Source: Stutzerimonas kunmingensis (lineage in GTDB: Bacteria > Pseudomonadota > Gammaproteobacteria > Pseudomonadales > Pseudomonadaceae). From it: a DNA stretch of 64,000 nt. Shown piece after piece: positions 24,227-31,851 of this stretch. The translations under genes and the position numbers were made by a program. The notes beneath the pieces are model-generated. The model was not told the DNA's origin. It did not search any database and saw nothing but the letters and a program-made list of their open reading frames with translations. Position 1 is the stretch's first letter; each line of letters opens with the position of its first letter. Location of the stretch: NCBI RefSeq assembly GCF_021432085.1, contig NZ_CP090366.1:4526001-4590000 (forward strand), in the 5' to 3' direction.

Positions 24227-26373
24227 GCGTCACCCTCCGGGTTAAGCAATTGAACTTGCCCGCCTTGCTCCGGGTCGCCCCAGACGTCCACGATCAACTG
24301 TTGCGGCCCCTTGACTCCTTTTTCTGTTGAGGCTGGTAACGGGTTCAGATTGGCAGTGCCGATTTTCTCGCCTACTGGTGCAGTATCTGCGGGTTTGGGC
24401 AATGTCGGCGCTATGGGCGCCGCCCCCGAACCGTTACCCGGCGCGCCGCCGGAGTTCATCCTGATCAAAGGCCCGACCATGGTGATGCCACCACCGTCGA
24501 GCTTGATAAAGTTGCCGCCAGCCTTGAAGGTCAGTTCGCTGCCCGCTTCGAGCACCACCTTGAGGCCGCTGGAGAGGTGGATTTCATTGCCCGCCTCGAT
24601 GAATTGCCCAGTGCCGATCTTCAGGTGCTGGCTGTTGCCGACGGTGAGGTGGTCGTTGGCGCGGATTTCTGTCTTGCGGTCGGCGTGGGTGGTGCGGTGT
24701 TCTTCGGCGCGGAATTCGCTATAGCTGTTGGCTTCCACCGTATCGTGGCGTTCGTGGCCGACGCGGATCTTCTGGTCGTGCTCGATGTTCTCGTCCCAGT
24801 CGCGCTGGGCGTGAATGTAGATCTGCTCGGCGCCCTTGCGGTCTTCGATGCGCAGTTCGTTGTAGCCGCCACCGCCCGGGCTGCTCAGGGTCTTGAACAC
24901 CGTGCGGGTCTTGTTCGCCGGCAGGTCGTAGGGGACCTGATGCTCCTTGTGGTAGAGGCAGCCGGTCACCAGCGGTTGGTCGGGGTCGCCTTCGAGAAAG
25001 GTCACCAGCACTTCCATGCCAACGCGCGGGATGGCGATGCCGCCGTAGCGGTCGCCGGCCCAGCTGGACGACACGCGCAGCCAGCAGCTGGTCTTGTCGT
25101 CGGCCTGGCCTTCACGATCCCAGTGGAACTGGACTTTTACGCGACCGTACTCGTCGCAGTGGATTTCTTCGCCGGCCGGGCCGGTGACCACGGCGGTCTG
25201 GCTGCCGAGAACCTTCGGCTTCGGATGCTTCAGAGCCGGGCGGAAGGGGATGTCCCAGGGGGTGGCAGTGAATTGGTTGCGGTAGCCTTGTTGGAAGTGG
25301 GAGCTGGCAAGAGCTCCCTCACCCCTGGCCTCTCCCCATAGGGGAGAGGGGGCCAGTCCGTCGTGAGCTGGGACATTGGTAATTGATTCCTCCAGCACCT
25401 GTGGCTGCTTACCTTCATGCAGCACTTCGGTCAGCAGCCAGAGCTGGTTCCAGTCGCTGCGGGGGTGTTCGCCGAGCGGGAGGAAGTGCCCGCTCGCCAG
25501 TTGCGGCTGGTCGCTTTCGCCTTCGGCCAGTTCGTAGTCGTGGCGATGGCGTTCCAGGGCGCGTTGCGACAGGTGCTTGCCCCGGGCGCGCTCGGTGAAG
25601 CGGCCGGGGTAAACGTAGTCTTCAAGGTCGGGCTGGAAGTCGCTGTGGAAGGCGGCCTCCATGGCCAGACGTGGCTTCTCGAAATCGTAATCGCGGCGCG
25701 TGACCCGGCTGGTACGGGTTTCCAGGCGCAGGCCGAAGCGCTTGATCACCGGCTGGTCGGCGACCAGGCCGGTGTCCTGCTGATAGGCGGTGGCAGCGAG
25801 CCTGGGGAAGACGGTCTGGTCATCGCCGAACACCAGGGCATGACCGGCCGCGGTGTGCTGGAAGTGATAGTGAATGCCCTCTTCCTCGCACAGGCGCTGG
25901 ATGAAGTGCATGTCCGATTCGTCGTACTGCACGCAATATTCGCGCGGCGGGTAAATCACTGGGCCGAGCTGGAAGCGGTAGGCATCGACCTGGATGCCAT
26001 GTTCTTCGAGCACCTGGGCGATGATCTGCGGCACGGTCAGGTGCTGGAAGATGCGCTGGTTGGTGCGATGGGCGAGGTAGGCCAGCTGCGGCACGAGCGT
26101 GAGCCGGTAGCGCGTCAGGCGCTGGCCGGACTCACCCTGGGCGGCCTGATGCACCAGCCCGTGGATGCCGCTGCCGTCCGACGCGAAGGAAAGGAAGGCC
26201 GGGCGATGCAGCAGGCTTTCCAGATCCAGATCGGGGTGCTCGCTGACCAGTTCCAGGTCGAAGCGATAGGGCTGGCTGATGGCCTCGCGGCCCTGGAATT
26301 CGAGCACCTTGAAGTCGTGCTCGACGCCTTCGAGGGTCAGTGTGAAGTGGGCCTGGTTGGCTGGGGCGAACAT
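24223..26373 (-). CDS. vgrG: T6SS spike protein VgrG (TssI)
   Basis: Trimeric spike at the tip of the Hcp tube, which carries effectors into target cells. The 716-residue product has the gp27-like base (1-330), a gp5/OB region (VVTGPAGEEIHCDEYGRVKV), the HxEG-type repeats of the beta-helix needle, and a 75-residue C-terminal tail (from about 640) that probably binds cargo. About residues 334-357 are encoded by a palindromic insertion (see 25325-25356) that keeps the frame. The gene follows hcp by 183 bases and overlaps the effector gene by 4 bases. No PAAR gene was found nearby. Confidence 0.96.
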   Translation of the reverse strand: MFAPANQAHFTLTLEGVEHDFKVLEFQGREAISQPYRFDLELVSEHPDLDLESLLHRPAFLSFASDGSGIHGLVHQAAQGESGQRLTRYRLTLVPQLAYLAHRTNQRIFQHLTVPQIIAQVLEEHGIQVDAYRFQLGPVIYPPREYCVQYDESDMHFIQRLCEEEGIHYHFQHTAAGHALVFGDDQTVFPRLAATAYQQDTGLVADQPVIKRFGLRLETRTSRVTRRDYDFEKPRLAMEAAFHSDFQPDLEDYVYPGRFTERARGKHLSQRALERHRHDYELAEGESDQPQLASGHFLPLGEHPRSDWNQLWLLTEVLHEGKQPQVLEESITNVPAHDGLAPSPLWGEARGEGALASSHFQQGYRNQFTATPWDIPFRPALKHPKPKVLGSQTAVVTGPAGEEIHCDEYGRVKVQFHWDREGQADDKTSCWLRVSSSWAGDRYGGIAIPRVGMEVLVTFLEGDPDQPLVTGCLYHKEHQVPYDLPANKTRTVFKTLSSPGGGGYNELRIEDRKGAEQIYIHAQRDWDENIEHDQKIRVGHERHDTVEANSYSEFRAEEHRTTHADRKTEIRANDHLTVGNSQHLKIGTGQFIEAGNEIHLSSGLKVVLEAGSELTFKAGGNFIKLDGGGITMVGPLIRMNSGGAPGNGSGAAPIAPTLPKPADTAPVGEKIGTANLNPLPASTEKGVKGPQQLIVDVWGDPEQGGQVQLLNPEGDA
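25325..25356. repeat. Palindromic element inserted in-frame within vgrG
   Basis: CCTCTCCCC (25329-25337) and GGGGAGAGG (25341-25349) form a perfect 9-bp stem with loop ATA, extended by CTGGCC/GGCCAG after a small bulge. It encodes APSPLWGEARGEG in VgrG, a peptide that looks like the translation of the CTCACCCC...CTCTCCC / GGGAGAGGG dispersed repeats of proteobacterial genomes. VgrG homologs that I know have no such segment here. Confidence 0.75.
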
Positions 26374-26556
26374 CCATGTTCCTCCTGTTCAGTCCATGTA
26401 TCAGCGCATGGGCGCTTGCAGAGCCCCGTTTAACACAGGCCGGCCGCTCTAGAATGCATGGTTCGCGCATTCCAGAACGACGATGGCGGAATCTGCTCAG
26501 TGCTTCGCAAAAAGCGTTCGGCCAGGCGAGCCTGGCCGAAGCGGGACCGCGGCGAA

Positions 26557-27075
26557 TCAGCCAGCGATCGGGGTGCGCCAGTCGTCGGAGCCGGAGGTGC
26601 CGGAAACCTCGTGGGTCCAGACGATCTTGCGGTAGGTGAAGTACACATCTTCCAGATGAGTGAAATGGGACATGTTCGGGTCCTGGCAGTTGGGCATGCG
26701 CGACTGCACATCGACGATCACCGCATCTTCCAGTTCGATGGTGAAGTAGTGTTCCTGGGTGCCGGTGGACGAGGTGCGGTACCACTCCAGACGGCACTTG
26801 TTCAGGCGCTCGCCGGAAGTCAGAGCGTTGAATATCAGCGGCGACGACTTATCGAATACCTTGGTGATCATCAGCGGCTTGTGTACGCGCTGGCCAGTCG
26901 GCTGGCCGGACTGCGGGTCTCGCGGGATGATGACCTGATGCTGGAAGGCCTGCACCAGGATCTGGTCCTCATGGCCTTCCTGGAAGATGTTGCCAACCGA
27001 GTCCTCGGTGAAGGTGCCGGCGGTGATCAGGCCTTGCTTGGTGCCTTCGAGGGACAGATACGCGGGTGTTGGCAT
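26557..27075 (-). CDS. hcp: T6SS tube protein Hcp (TssD)
   Basis: Hexameric ring protein that stacks into the T6SS inner tube and also chaperones some effectors. The 172-residue product from ATG 27075 opens MPTPAYLSLEGTKQGLITAG, and VHKPLMITKVFDKSSPLIFNA and HFTHLEDVYFTYRKIVWTHE are typical of the Hcp1 family. I chose 27075, not the in-frame ATG at 27114, because AAGGAGAG lies just before it and because it gives the standard N-terminus. A candidate sigma-54 promoter lies about 50 bases upstream. It is the first gene of the hcp-vgrG-effector-immunity module. Confidence 0.96.
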   Translation of the reverse strand: MPTPAYLSLEGTKQGLITAGTFTEDSVGNIFQEGHEDQILVQAFQHQVIIPRDPQSGQPTGQRVHKPLMITKVFDKSSPLIFNALTSGERLNKCRLEWYRTSSTGTQEHYFTIELEDAVIVDVQSRMPNCQDPNMSHFTHLEDVYFTYRKIVWTHEVSGTSGSDDWRTPIAG

Positions 27076-27122
27076 GGGTGCTCTCCTTGTCTGAAATGAG
27101 TGCCAAATGGCCATTTCGTAAC

Positions 27123-27138
27123 AACAAGCGCCGTGCCA
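27123..27138 (-). promoter_or_regulatory. Candidate sigma-54 promoter of hcp
   Basis: On the minus strand TGGCACG (-24) is followed by 4 bases and TTGTT (-12). The -24 element is perfect; the -12 element has GT where the consensus has GC. Spacing is exact, and the hcp ATG is about 50 bases downstream. Sigma-54 control of hcp operons is established in several Pseudomonas and Vibrio species. Confidence 0.5.
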
Positions 27139-27224
27139 AAAATAAAAAATTCTTATTTATCAAAGAAATATTTAATTTACACCACACAACCCGAATAGCA
27201 GAGTTGATGCCCGACACAGAAAGC

Positions 27225-27347
27225 TGCGCAAGTTCCTGCGCAGACATGGCAACAAGTTGCGCAACGCCCACCAAGCTCGCGACTCATCGCACTGCGAACA
27301 GCTTACCCACAAACTTATCCACAGAATGCTGCGCAAAAAATTGCGCA
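27225..27347. repeat. Array of five TGCGCA palindromes upstream of hcp
   Basis: TGCGCA occurs at 27225, 27237, 27258, 27330 and 27342; the two outer pairs share a 12-base spacing, and two copies extend to TTGCGCAA. They lie about 90-220 bases upstream of the candidate -24/-12 promoter, the normal distance for enhancer sites of a sigma-54 activator. That function is my inference. Confidence 0.5.
27303..27323 (+). promoter_or_regulatory. Two DnaA-box-like 9-mers
   Basis: TTACCCACA (27303-27311) and the perfect consensus TTATCCACA (27315-27323) lie in the same orientation 12 bases apart, within the A/T-richer leader between hcp and the sRNA. Two boxes without an A/T-rich unwinding element or dnaA/dnaN nearby do not make an origin; they may bind DnaA or be coincidental. 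Confidence 0.35.
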
Positions 27348-27389
27348 AGCCATTGCTCCTGGTGAGGCCTCATCCACTTTTCTGCAGGC

Positions 27390-27432
27390 AAAAAAAACCT
27401 CGAACTTCATTGGGGGAGGGGGAAGTTCGAGG
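27390..27432 (-). terminator. Intrinsic terminator of the ErsA-like RNA and polA
   Basis: A perfect 11-bp stem (27422-27432 with 27398-27408) is followed on the minus strand by eight T (27397-27390). It ends the small RNA and would also stop polA readthrough before hcp. Confidence 0.92.
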
Positions 27433-27520
27433 TCCAAATCCGGACCGCTAGGGCGGGGTCCAGAGATCTGCCAACACTTAACACAACAAGGAGCATCGAA
27501 GGGCTTTTACACCCTTCGCA
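27390..27520 (-). ncRNA. ersA: ErsA-like small RNA downstream of polA
   Basis: The Pseudomonas envelope-stress sRNA ErsA lies downstream of polA, the position of Spot 42 in enterics, is about 130 nt long and depends on sigma-22 (AlgU). Here, in the same place and direction, I see a sigma-E-type promoter (27524-27551), a transcribed span of about 130 bases with three hairpins, and a strong intrinsic terminator. The 5' hairpin pairs CGAAGGG with CCCTTCG. The terminal hairpin has an 11-bp stem (27398-27408 with 27422-27432) enclosing a C-rich, G-poor loop on the RNA (CCCTCCCCCAAT), suited to pairing with G-rich ribosome-binding sites. The exact 5' end is estimated. Identity is inferred from locus, promoter class and size. 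Confidence 0.75.
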
Positions 27521-27523
27521 TGC

Positions 27524-27551
27524 TCTGACCGGATGGTTGCAGCGGAAGTTC
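27524..27551 (-). promoter_or_regulatory. AlgU/sigma-E-type promoter of the ErsA-like RNA
   Basis: Minus strand: GAACTT (27551-27546), 17-base spacer, TCAGA (27528-27524). The AlgU consensus is GAACTT, 16-17 bases, TCTGA. The -35 is perfect and the -10 differs by one base. The site is about 50 bases after the polA stop. Confidence 0.65.
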
Positions 27552-27602
27552 AACGCGAGCGAAAAAAATTTCGTCGACTATCGACATTTTTCGGCAGCCC
27601 GG

Positions 27603-30347
27603 TCAGTGCGCCTCGTCCCAGTTGTTGCCAACGCCCGCTTCGACCAGCAGCGGTACGTCCAGCTGGGCCGCCTCGCTCATCAACGGACAGATCTGCTGGC
27701 GGACCGGCTCGACCAGGTCTTCGCGCACTTCCAGCACCAATTCATCGTGGACCTGCAGGATCACCCTCGCATCCAGCCCACTGTCCTGCAGCCAGCCGTC
27801 CACAGCGATCATGGCGCGCTTGATGATGTCCGCTGCGGTGCCCTGCATCGGCGCGTTGATCGCGGTGCGCTCGGCGCCCTTGCGCATGGCGCCGTTCTTC
27901 GAATTGATCTCCGGCAGGTACAGCCGCCGACCGAACAGCGTCTCGACATAGCCCTGCTCGGCGGCCTGGGTGCGGGTGCGCTCCATGTAGGCCAGCACGC
28001 CGGGGTAACGGGCGAAATAACGGTCGATGTACTCCTGCGCTTCCTTGCGGCCGACGTCGATCTGCTTGGCCAGGCCGAAAGCGCTCATGCCGTAGATCAG
28101 GCCGAAGTTGATCGCCTTGGCGCTGCGTCGCTGGTCGTTGCTGACCTGCTCCAGCGGCACGCCGAACACCTCGGCAGCGGTGGCGCGGTGCACGTCGAGG
28201 TCGTTCTGGAAAGCGTGCAGCAGACCGGCATCCTGCGCCAGATGAGCCATGATGCGCAGCTCGATCTGCGAGTAGTCGGCCGCGAGCAGCTTGTAGCCCG
28301 GCGCCGCGATGAAGGCCTGGCGAATACGCCGGCCCTCAGCGGTGCGGATCGGGATGTTCTGCAGGTTCGGGTCGCTGGAGGACAGCCGGCCGGTGGCGGT
28401 CACCGCCTGGTGGTAGCTGGTGTGGATGCGCCCGGTGCGCGGGTTGATCTGCTGCGGCAGCTTGTCGGTGTAGGTGCCCTTGAGCTTGCTCAAGGAGCGG
28501 TGCTGCATGATCACCTTGGGCAGCGGGTAATCCTGCTCGGCCAGTTCGGCCAGCACGCTTTCCGCGGTGGACGGCTGGCCGCCGGCGGTCTTGGAGATTA
28601 CCGGGCAGCCGAGCTTGTCATAGAGGATCGCGCAGAGCTGCTTGGGCGAGCCGAGGTTGAACTCCTCGCCGGCAATATCGAAGGCCTCGCGTTCCAGCTG
28701 CACCAGTTTGTCGCCCAGCTCGACGCTCTGCTGGCCGAGCAGCTGCGCATCGACCAGCGCACCGTTGCGCTCGATGCGCGCCAGCACCGGCACCAGCGGC
28801 ATCTCGATCTCGGTCAGCACCTTGAGCAGCGATGGCGTCTGCTCCAGCTTGCCGAGCAGGGTCTGGTGCAGGCGCAGGGTGACATCGGCGTCCTCGGCAG
28901 CGTAGGGCCCCGCCTGCTCGATGGCGATCTGGTCGAAGGTCAGCTGCTTGGCGCCCTTGCCGGCGATGTCCTCGAAGCGGATGGTGCCACGGCCGAGGTA
29001 CTTCAGCGCCAGGCTATCCATGTCGTGGCGAGTGGCGGTGGCGTCCAGCACGTAGGATTCGAGCATGGTGTCGAAGGTCATGCCGCGCATCTCGATGCCG
29101 TAGTGCATCAGCACGTTCATGTCGTATTTGCCGTGCTGGCAGATCTTGGTCTTCGCCGGATCCTCCAGCAGCGGCTTGAGCGCGCCAAGCACGGCATCAA
29201 GCTCGAGCTGCTGCGGCACACCCATATAGGAATGACGCAGCGGCACGTAGGCCGCCTGGCCCGGCTCGACGGCGAACGACACGCCGACCAGCTCGGCGCG
29301 CTGAGCATCGATGCTGGTGGTTTCGGTATCGAAGGCGAAGCACTCGGCGTTCTTCAGGCGCTCGAGCCAGGCATCGAACTCGGCCGGATCGAGGATCGTG
29401 GTGTACTCGGCTTCGGCCTGGATCGAGCAGCCTTCGGGCTGCACCTCGCAGTTCTCGCCGGCGGCCTTGGCCTCGCGCAGCAGGTCGTCCAGCCAGTTCT
29501 TGAATTCCAGCTCGCGGTACAGCGCAATCAGCGCCTCGCGGTGCGGCTCGCCGGGCATCAGGTCGGCGACCTCGACGTCCAGCGGCACGTCGAGCTTGAT
29601 GGTCGCCAGCTCATAGGACATGAAGGCGGCGTCGCGGTGTTCGGCGAGCTTGGCGCCCAGTGACTTGGCGCCGCGGATCGGCAGGCCGGCGACCTGGTCG
29701 AGGTTGTCGTAAAGCCCCTTGAGCCCGCCGGGAATACCGTTGAGCAGGCCACAGGCAGTCTTTTCACCCACGCCTGGCACGCCCGGAATGTTGTCGACCT
29801 TGTCGCCCATCAGCGCAAGGAAGTCGATGATTAGCTCCGGGCCGACGCCGAACTTGTTCTTCACGCCTTCGATGTCATAAACGCTGCCGGTCATGGTGTT
29901 GACCAGGGTGACGTGCGGACAGACCAGCTGCGCCATGTCCTTGTCGCCGGTGGAGATGATCACGTCGCGGCCGAGCGCCGCGCACTGACGCGCCAGGGTG
30001 CCAATGACGTCGTCGGCCTCCACGCCTTCCACGCACAGCAGCGGCATGCCGAGGGCGCGGACGCTGGCATGCAGCGGCTCGACCTGGGAGCGCAGGTCAT
30101 CCGGCATCGGCGGACGATGAGACTTGTAGTTCTCGAACAGCGCGTCGCGGAAGGTTGGCCCCTTGGCATCGAAAACCACCGCGAACGGACTGTCCGGGTA
30201 TTGCCGACGCAGGCTGAGCAGCATGTTCAGCACGCCCTTGACCGCGCCGGTCGGCTTTCCGGTGGAGGTGGTCAGAGGAGGCAGGGCATGGAAGGCGCGA
30301 TAGAGGTAGGACGAACCGTCCACCAGGATGAGGGGAGCTTGGCTCAT
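27603..30347 (-). CDS. polA: DNA polymerase I
   Basis: Repair and Okazaki-fragment-processing polymerase with three activities. The 914-residue product has an N-terminal 5'-3' exonuclease (LILVDGSSYLYRAFHALPP), a proofreading domain with an intact acidic motif (FAFDTETTSID) and polymerase motifs A (DYSQIELRIMAH), B (RRSAKAINFGLIYGMS) and C (QVHDELVLEV). The start at 30347 is the conserved MSQAPLILVDG; the 17 in-frame residues upstream are not conserved. It is divergent from the DUF2782 gene, the order seen in Pseudomonas genomes. The usual next gene in those genomes, engB/yihA, is not here; the T6SS module takes its place. Confidence 0.98.
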   Translation of the reverse strand: MSQAPLILVDGSSYLYRAFHALPPLTTSTGKPTGAVKGVLNMLLSLRRQYPDSPFAVVFDAKGPTFRDALFENYKSHRPPMPDDLRSQVEPLHASVRALGMPLLCVEGVEADDVIGTLARQCAALGRDVIISTGDKDMAQLVCPHVTLVNTMTGSVYDIEGVKNKFGVGPELIIDFLALMGDKVDNIPGVPGVGEKTACGLLNGIPGGLKGLYDNLDQVAGLPIRGAKSLGAKLAEHRDAAFMSYELATIKLDVPLDVEVADLMPGEPHREALIALYRELEFKNWLDDLLREAKAAGENCEVQPEGCSIQAEAEYTTILDPAEFDAWLERLKNAECFAFDTETTSIDAQRAELVGVSFAVEPGQAAYVPLRHSYMGVPQQLELDAVLGALKPLLEDPAKTKICQHGKYDMNVLMHYGIEMRGMTFDTMLESYVLDATATRHDMDSLALKYLGRGTIRFEDIAGKGAKQLTFDQIAIEQAGPYAAEDADVTLRLHQTLLGKLEQTPSLLKVLTEIEMPLVPVLARIERNGALVDAQLLGQQSVELGDKLVQLEREAFDIAGEEFNLGSPKQLCAILYDKLGCPVISKTAGGQPSTAESVLAELAEQDYPLPKVIMQHRSLSKLKGTYTDKLPQQINPRTGRIHTSYHQAVTATGRLSSSDPNLQNIPIRTAEGRRIRQAFIAAPGYKLLAADYSQIELRIMAHLAQDAGLLHAFQNDLDVHRATAAEVFGVPLEQVSNDQRRSAKAINFGLIYGMSAFGLAKQIDVGRKEAQEYIDRYFARYPGVLAYMERTRTQAAEQGYVETLFGRRLYLPEINSKNGAMRKGAERTAINAPMQGTAADIIKRAMIAVDGWLQDSGLDARVILQVHDELVLEVREDLVEPVRQQICPLMSEAAQLDVPLLVEAGVGNNWDEAH

Positions 30348-30423
30348 GAGCGGAATCAACCTTTTCGGCGGGCCCGGAGCTAGAATGCCAAGGACCACTT
30401 ATCGACAAAGGGACAAGGTTACC

Positions 30424-30708
30424 ATGCGCGCTCTCAAACACCTGATGCTGGCCAGCCTGCTGGCGTGCGCTCCCCTGGCCGGTTTTGCCCAGGAGTCGGT
30501 CGACGGCGAGCCCGACGTAACCATCCGTCAGGAAGGCGACCGTACCGTCGAGGAATACCGCGTCAATGGCTTCCTCTATGCCGTGAAAGTCACGCCCAAG
30601 CATGGCAAACCGTACTTTCTGGTGCGCGCAGACGGCAACGACGGCAACTTCGTCCGTTCCGACCAGCCGGACATGCTGATCCCCTCCTGGAAGATCTTCA
30701 GCTGGTAA
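30424..30708 (+). CDS. DUF2782 secreted small protein
   Basis: A 94-residue protein with a signal peptide (MRALKHLMLASLLACAPLAGFA) and the DUF2782 domain (VTIRQEGDRTVEEYRVNGF, then VKVTPKHGKPYFLV). The function is unknown; it is conserved between polA and thrB in Pseudomonas. The ATG at 30424 was chosen because it starts the signal peptide; the frame is open upstream. It is followed by thrB after 24 bases and probably shares its transcript. Confidence 0.92.
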   Translation: MRALKHLMLASLLACAPLAGFAQESVDGEPDVTIRQEGDRTVEEYRVNGFLYAVKVTPKHGKPYFLVRADGNDGNFVRSDQPDMLIPSWKIFSW

Positions 30709-30732
30709 CCCATCAACCGCCGGGAGGACAGC

Positions 30733-31686
30733 ATGTCGGTATTCACGCCCCTGCAACGCGATGAACTGGAAGCCTTCCTGGCGCCGTACCGGCTCGGCCG
30801 GTTGCGCGACTTCCAGGGCATCGTCGCAGGCAGCGAGAACAGCAATTTCTTCGTCAGCCTCGAACAGGGCGAATACGTCCTGACGCTGATCGAGCGTGGT
30901 CCGACCCAGGATTTGCCGTTCTTCATTGAGCTGCTCGACGTGCTGCACCGCGCCGGCCTGCCGGTGCCCTACGCGCTGCGCAGCGAGCAGGGCGAGGCCC
31001 TGCGCGAGCTGGCGGAAAAGCCTGCGCTGCTGCAGCCGCGCCTGCCCGGCAAGCATGTGATGGCGCCCAATCCGCACCATTGCGCCGAGGTCGGCCGGCT
31101 GCTGGCGCGTCTGCATCTGGCCACCCGCGAGCACATCCTCGAACGCGCCAGCGACCGCGGCCTGGACTGGATGCAGGAACAGGGGCCAAGCCTGGCGCTG
31201 AGCCTCTCCGAGGACCAGCTGCCGCTGTTGCGCGAAGGCCTGGCAGAGATCGCCGAGCTGCGGCCGAAACTCCTCGCCCTACCGCGCGCAAACCTGCACG
31301 CCGATCTGTTCCGCGATAACGTGCTGTTCGAAGGCAGCCACCTGACCGGTGTGATCGACTTCTACAACGCCTGCTCCGGGCCGATGCTCTACGACCTGGC
31401 CATCGCCGTGAACGACTGGTGCTCGCACCCCAATGGCGAGATCGACGGTGAACGCAGCGAACCCTTGCTGGCGGCCTACTCCGCACTGCGCCGCTTCACC
31501 CCGGCCGAAGCCGAGCTCTGGCAGCCGATGCTGCGCGTGGCCTGCGTGCGTTTCTGGCTATCGCGACTGATCGCGGCGCAGCGTCACGAAGGCAAGACGG
31601 ACGTGCAGGTGAAAGATCCCGATGAGTTTCACCGCCTGCTGAAGGCGCGCCAGCATCCATCCAGCGCGCTGCCTTTCGCTTTCTAA
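30733..31686 (+). CDS. thrB: Homoserine kinase, phosphotransferase-fold type
   Basis: Phosphorylates homoserine in threonine synthesis, in the cytosol. This is the Pseudomonas-type enzyme with the aminoglycoside/choline kinase fold, not the GHMP type of E. coli. The 317-residue product has the catalytic loop ANLHADLFRDNVLFEG (Asp and Asn in place) and the metal-binding GVIDFYNA. A good ribosome-binding site (GGGAGGA) precedes the ATG. The position after polA and the DUF2782 gene matches P. aeruginosa. Confidence 0.95.
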   Translation: MSVFTPLQRDELEAFLAPYRLGRLRDFQGIVAGSENSNFFVSLEQGEYVLTLIERGPTQDLPFFIELLDVLHRAGLPVPYALRSEQGEALRELAEKPALLQPRLPGKHVMAPNPHHCAEVGRLLARLHLATREHILERASDRGLDWMQEQGPSLALSLSEDQLPLLREGLAEIAELRPKLLALPRANLHADLFRDNVLFEGSHLTGVIDFYNACSGPMLYDLAIAVNDWCSHPNGEIDGERSEPLLAAYSALRRFTPAEAELWQPMLRVACVRFWLSRLIAAQRHEGKTDVQVKDPDEFHRLLKARQHPSSALPFAF

Positions 31687-31851
31687 ATCGAATCCCAGGC
31701 ACAAACCCCGCGCGAAAGCGTTCAACACCTCGCAAATTTTCCAGTGCAGCTTGCGACCGCCGGGGCTTTACCCCAAAGTGCCGGGCGCACAGGATGCGCG
31801 CTGGCGTTAGCCGAAACGCGCGACTCGCCGATCATCGAAAGGAATCGATGC

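Noticed and set aside
26374..26556. A small PAAR gene between vgrG and hcp
   Set aside because: No frame of about 90 residues with the PAAR repeats exists in these 183 bases on either strand.
27303..27323. Replication origin suggested by DnaA-like boxes
   Set aside because: Only two boxes, no dnaA, dnaN, gidA or rpmH nearby, and no A/T-rich unwinding region of proper size.
27537..29663. A 708-residue open frame on the plus strand opposite polA
   Set aside because: polA is certain on the minus strand; the frame is a composition shadow, as are similar long frames at 2425-4062, 37474-38844, 47404-49164 and 52660-54357.
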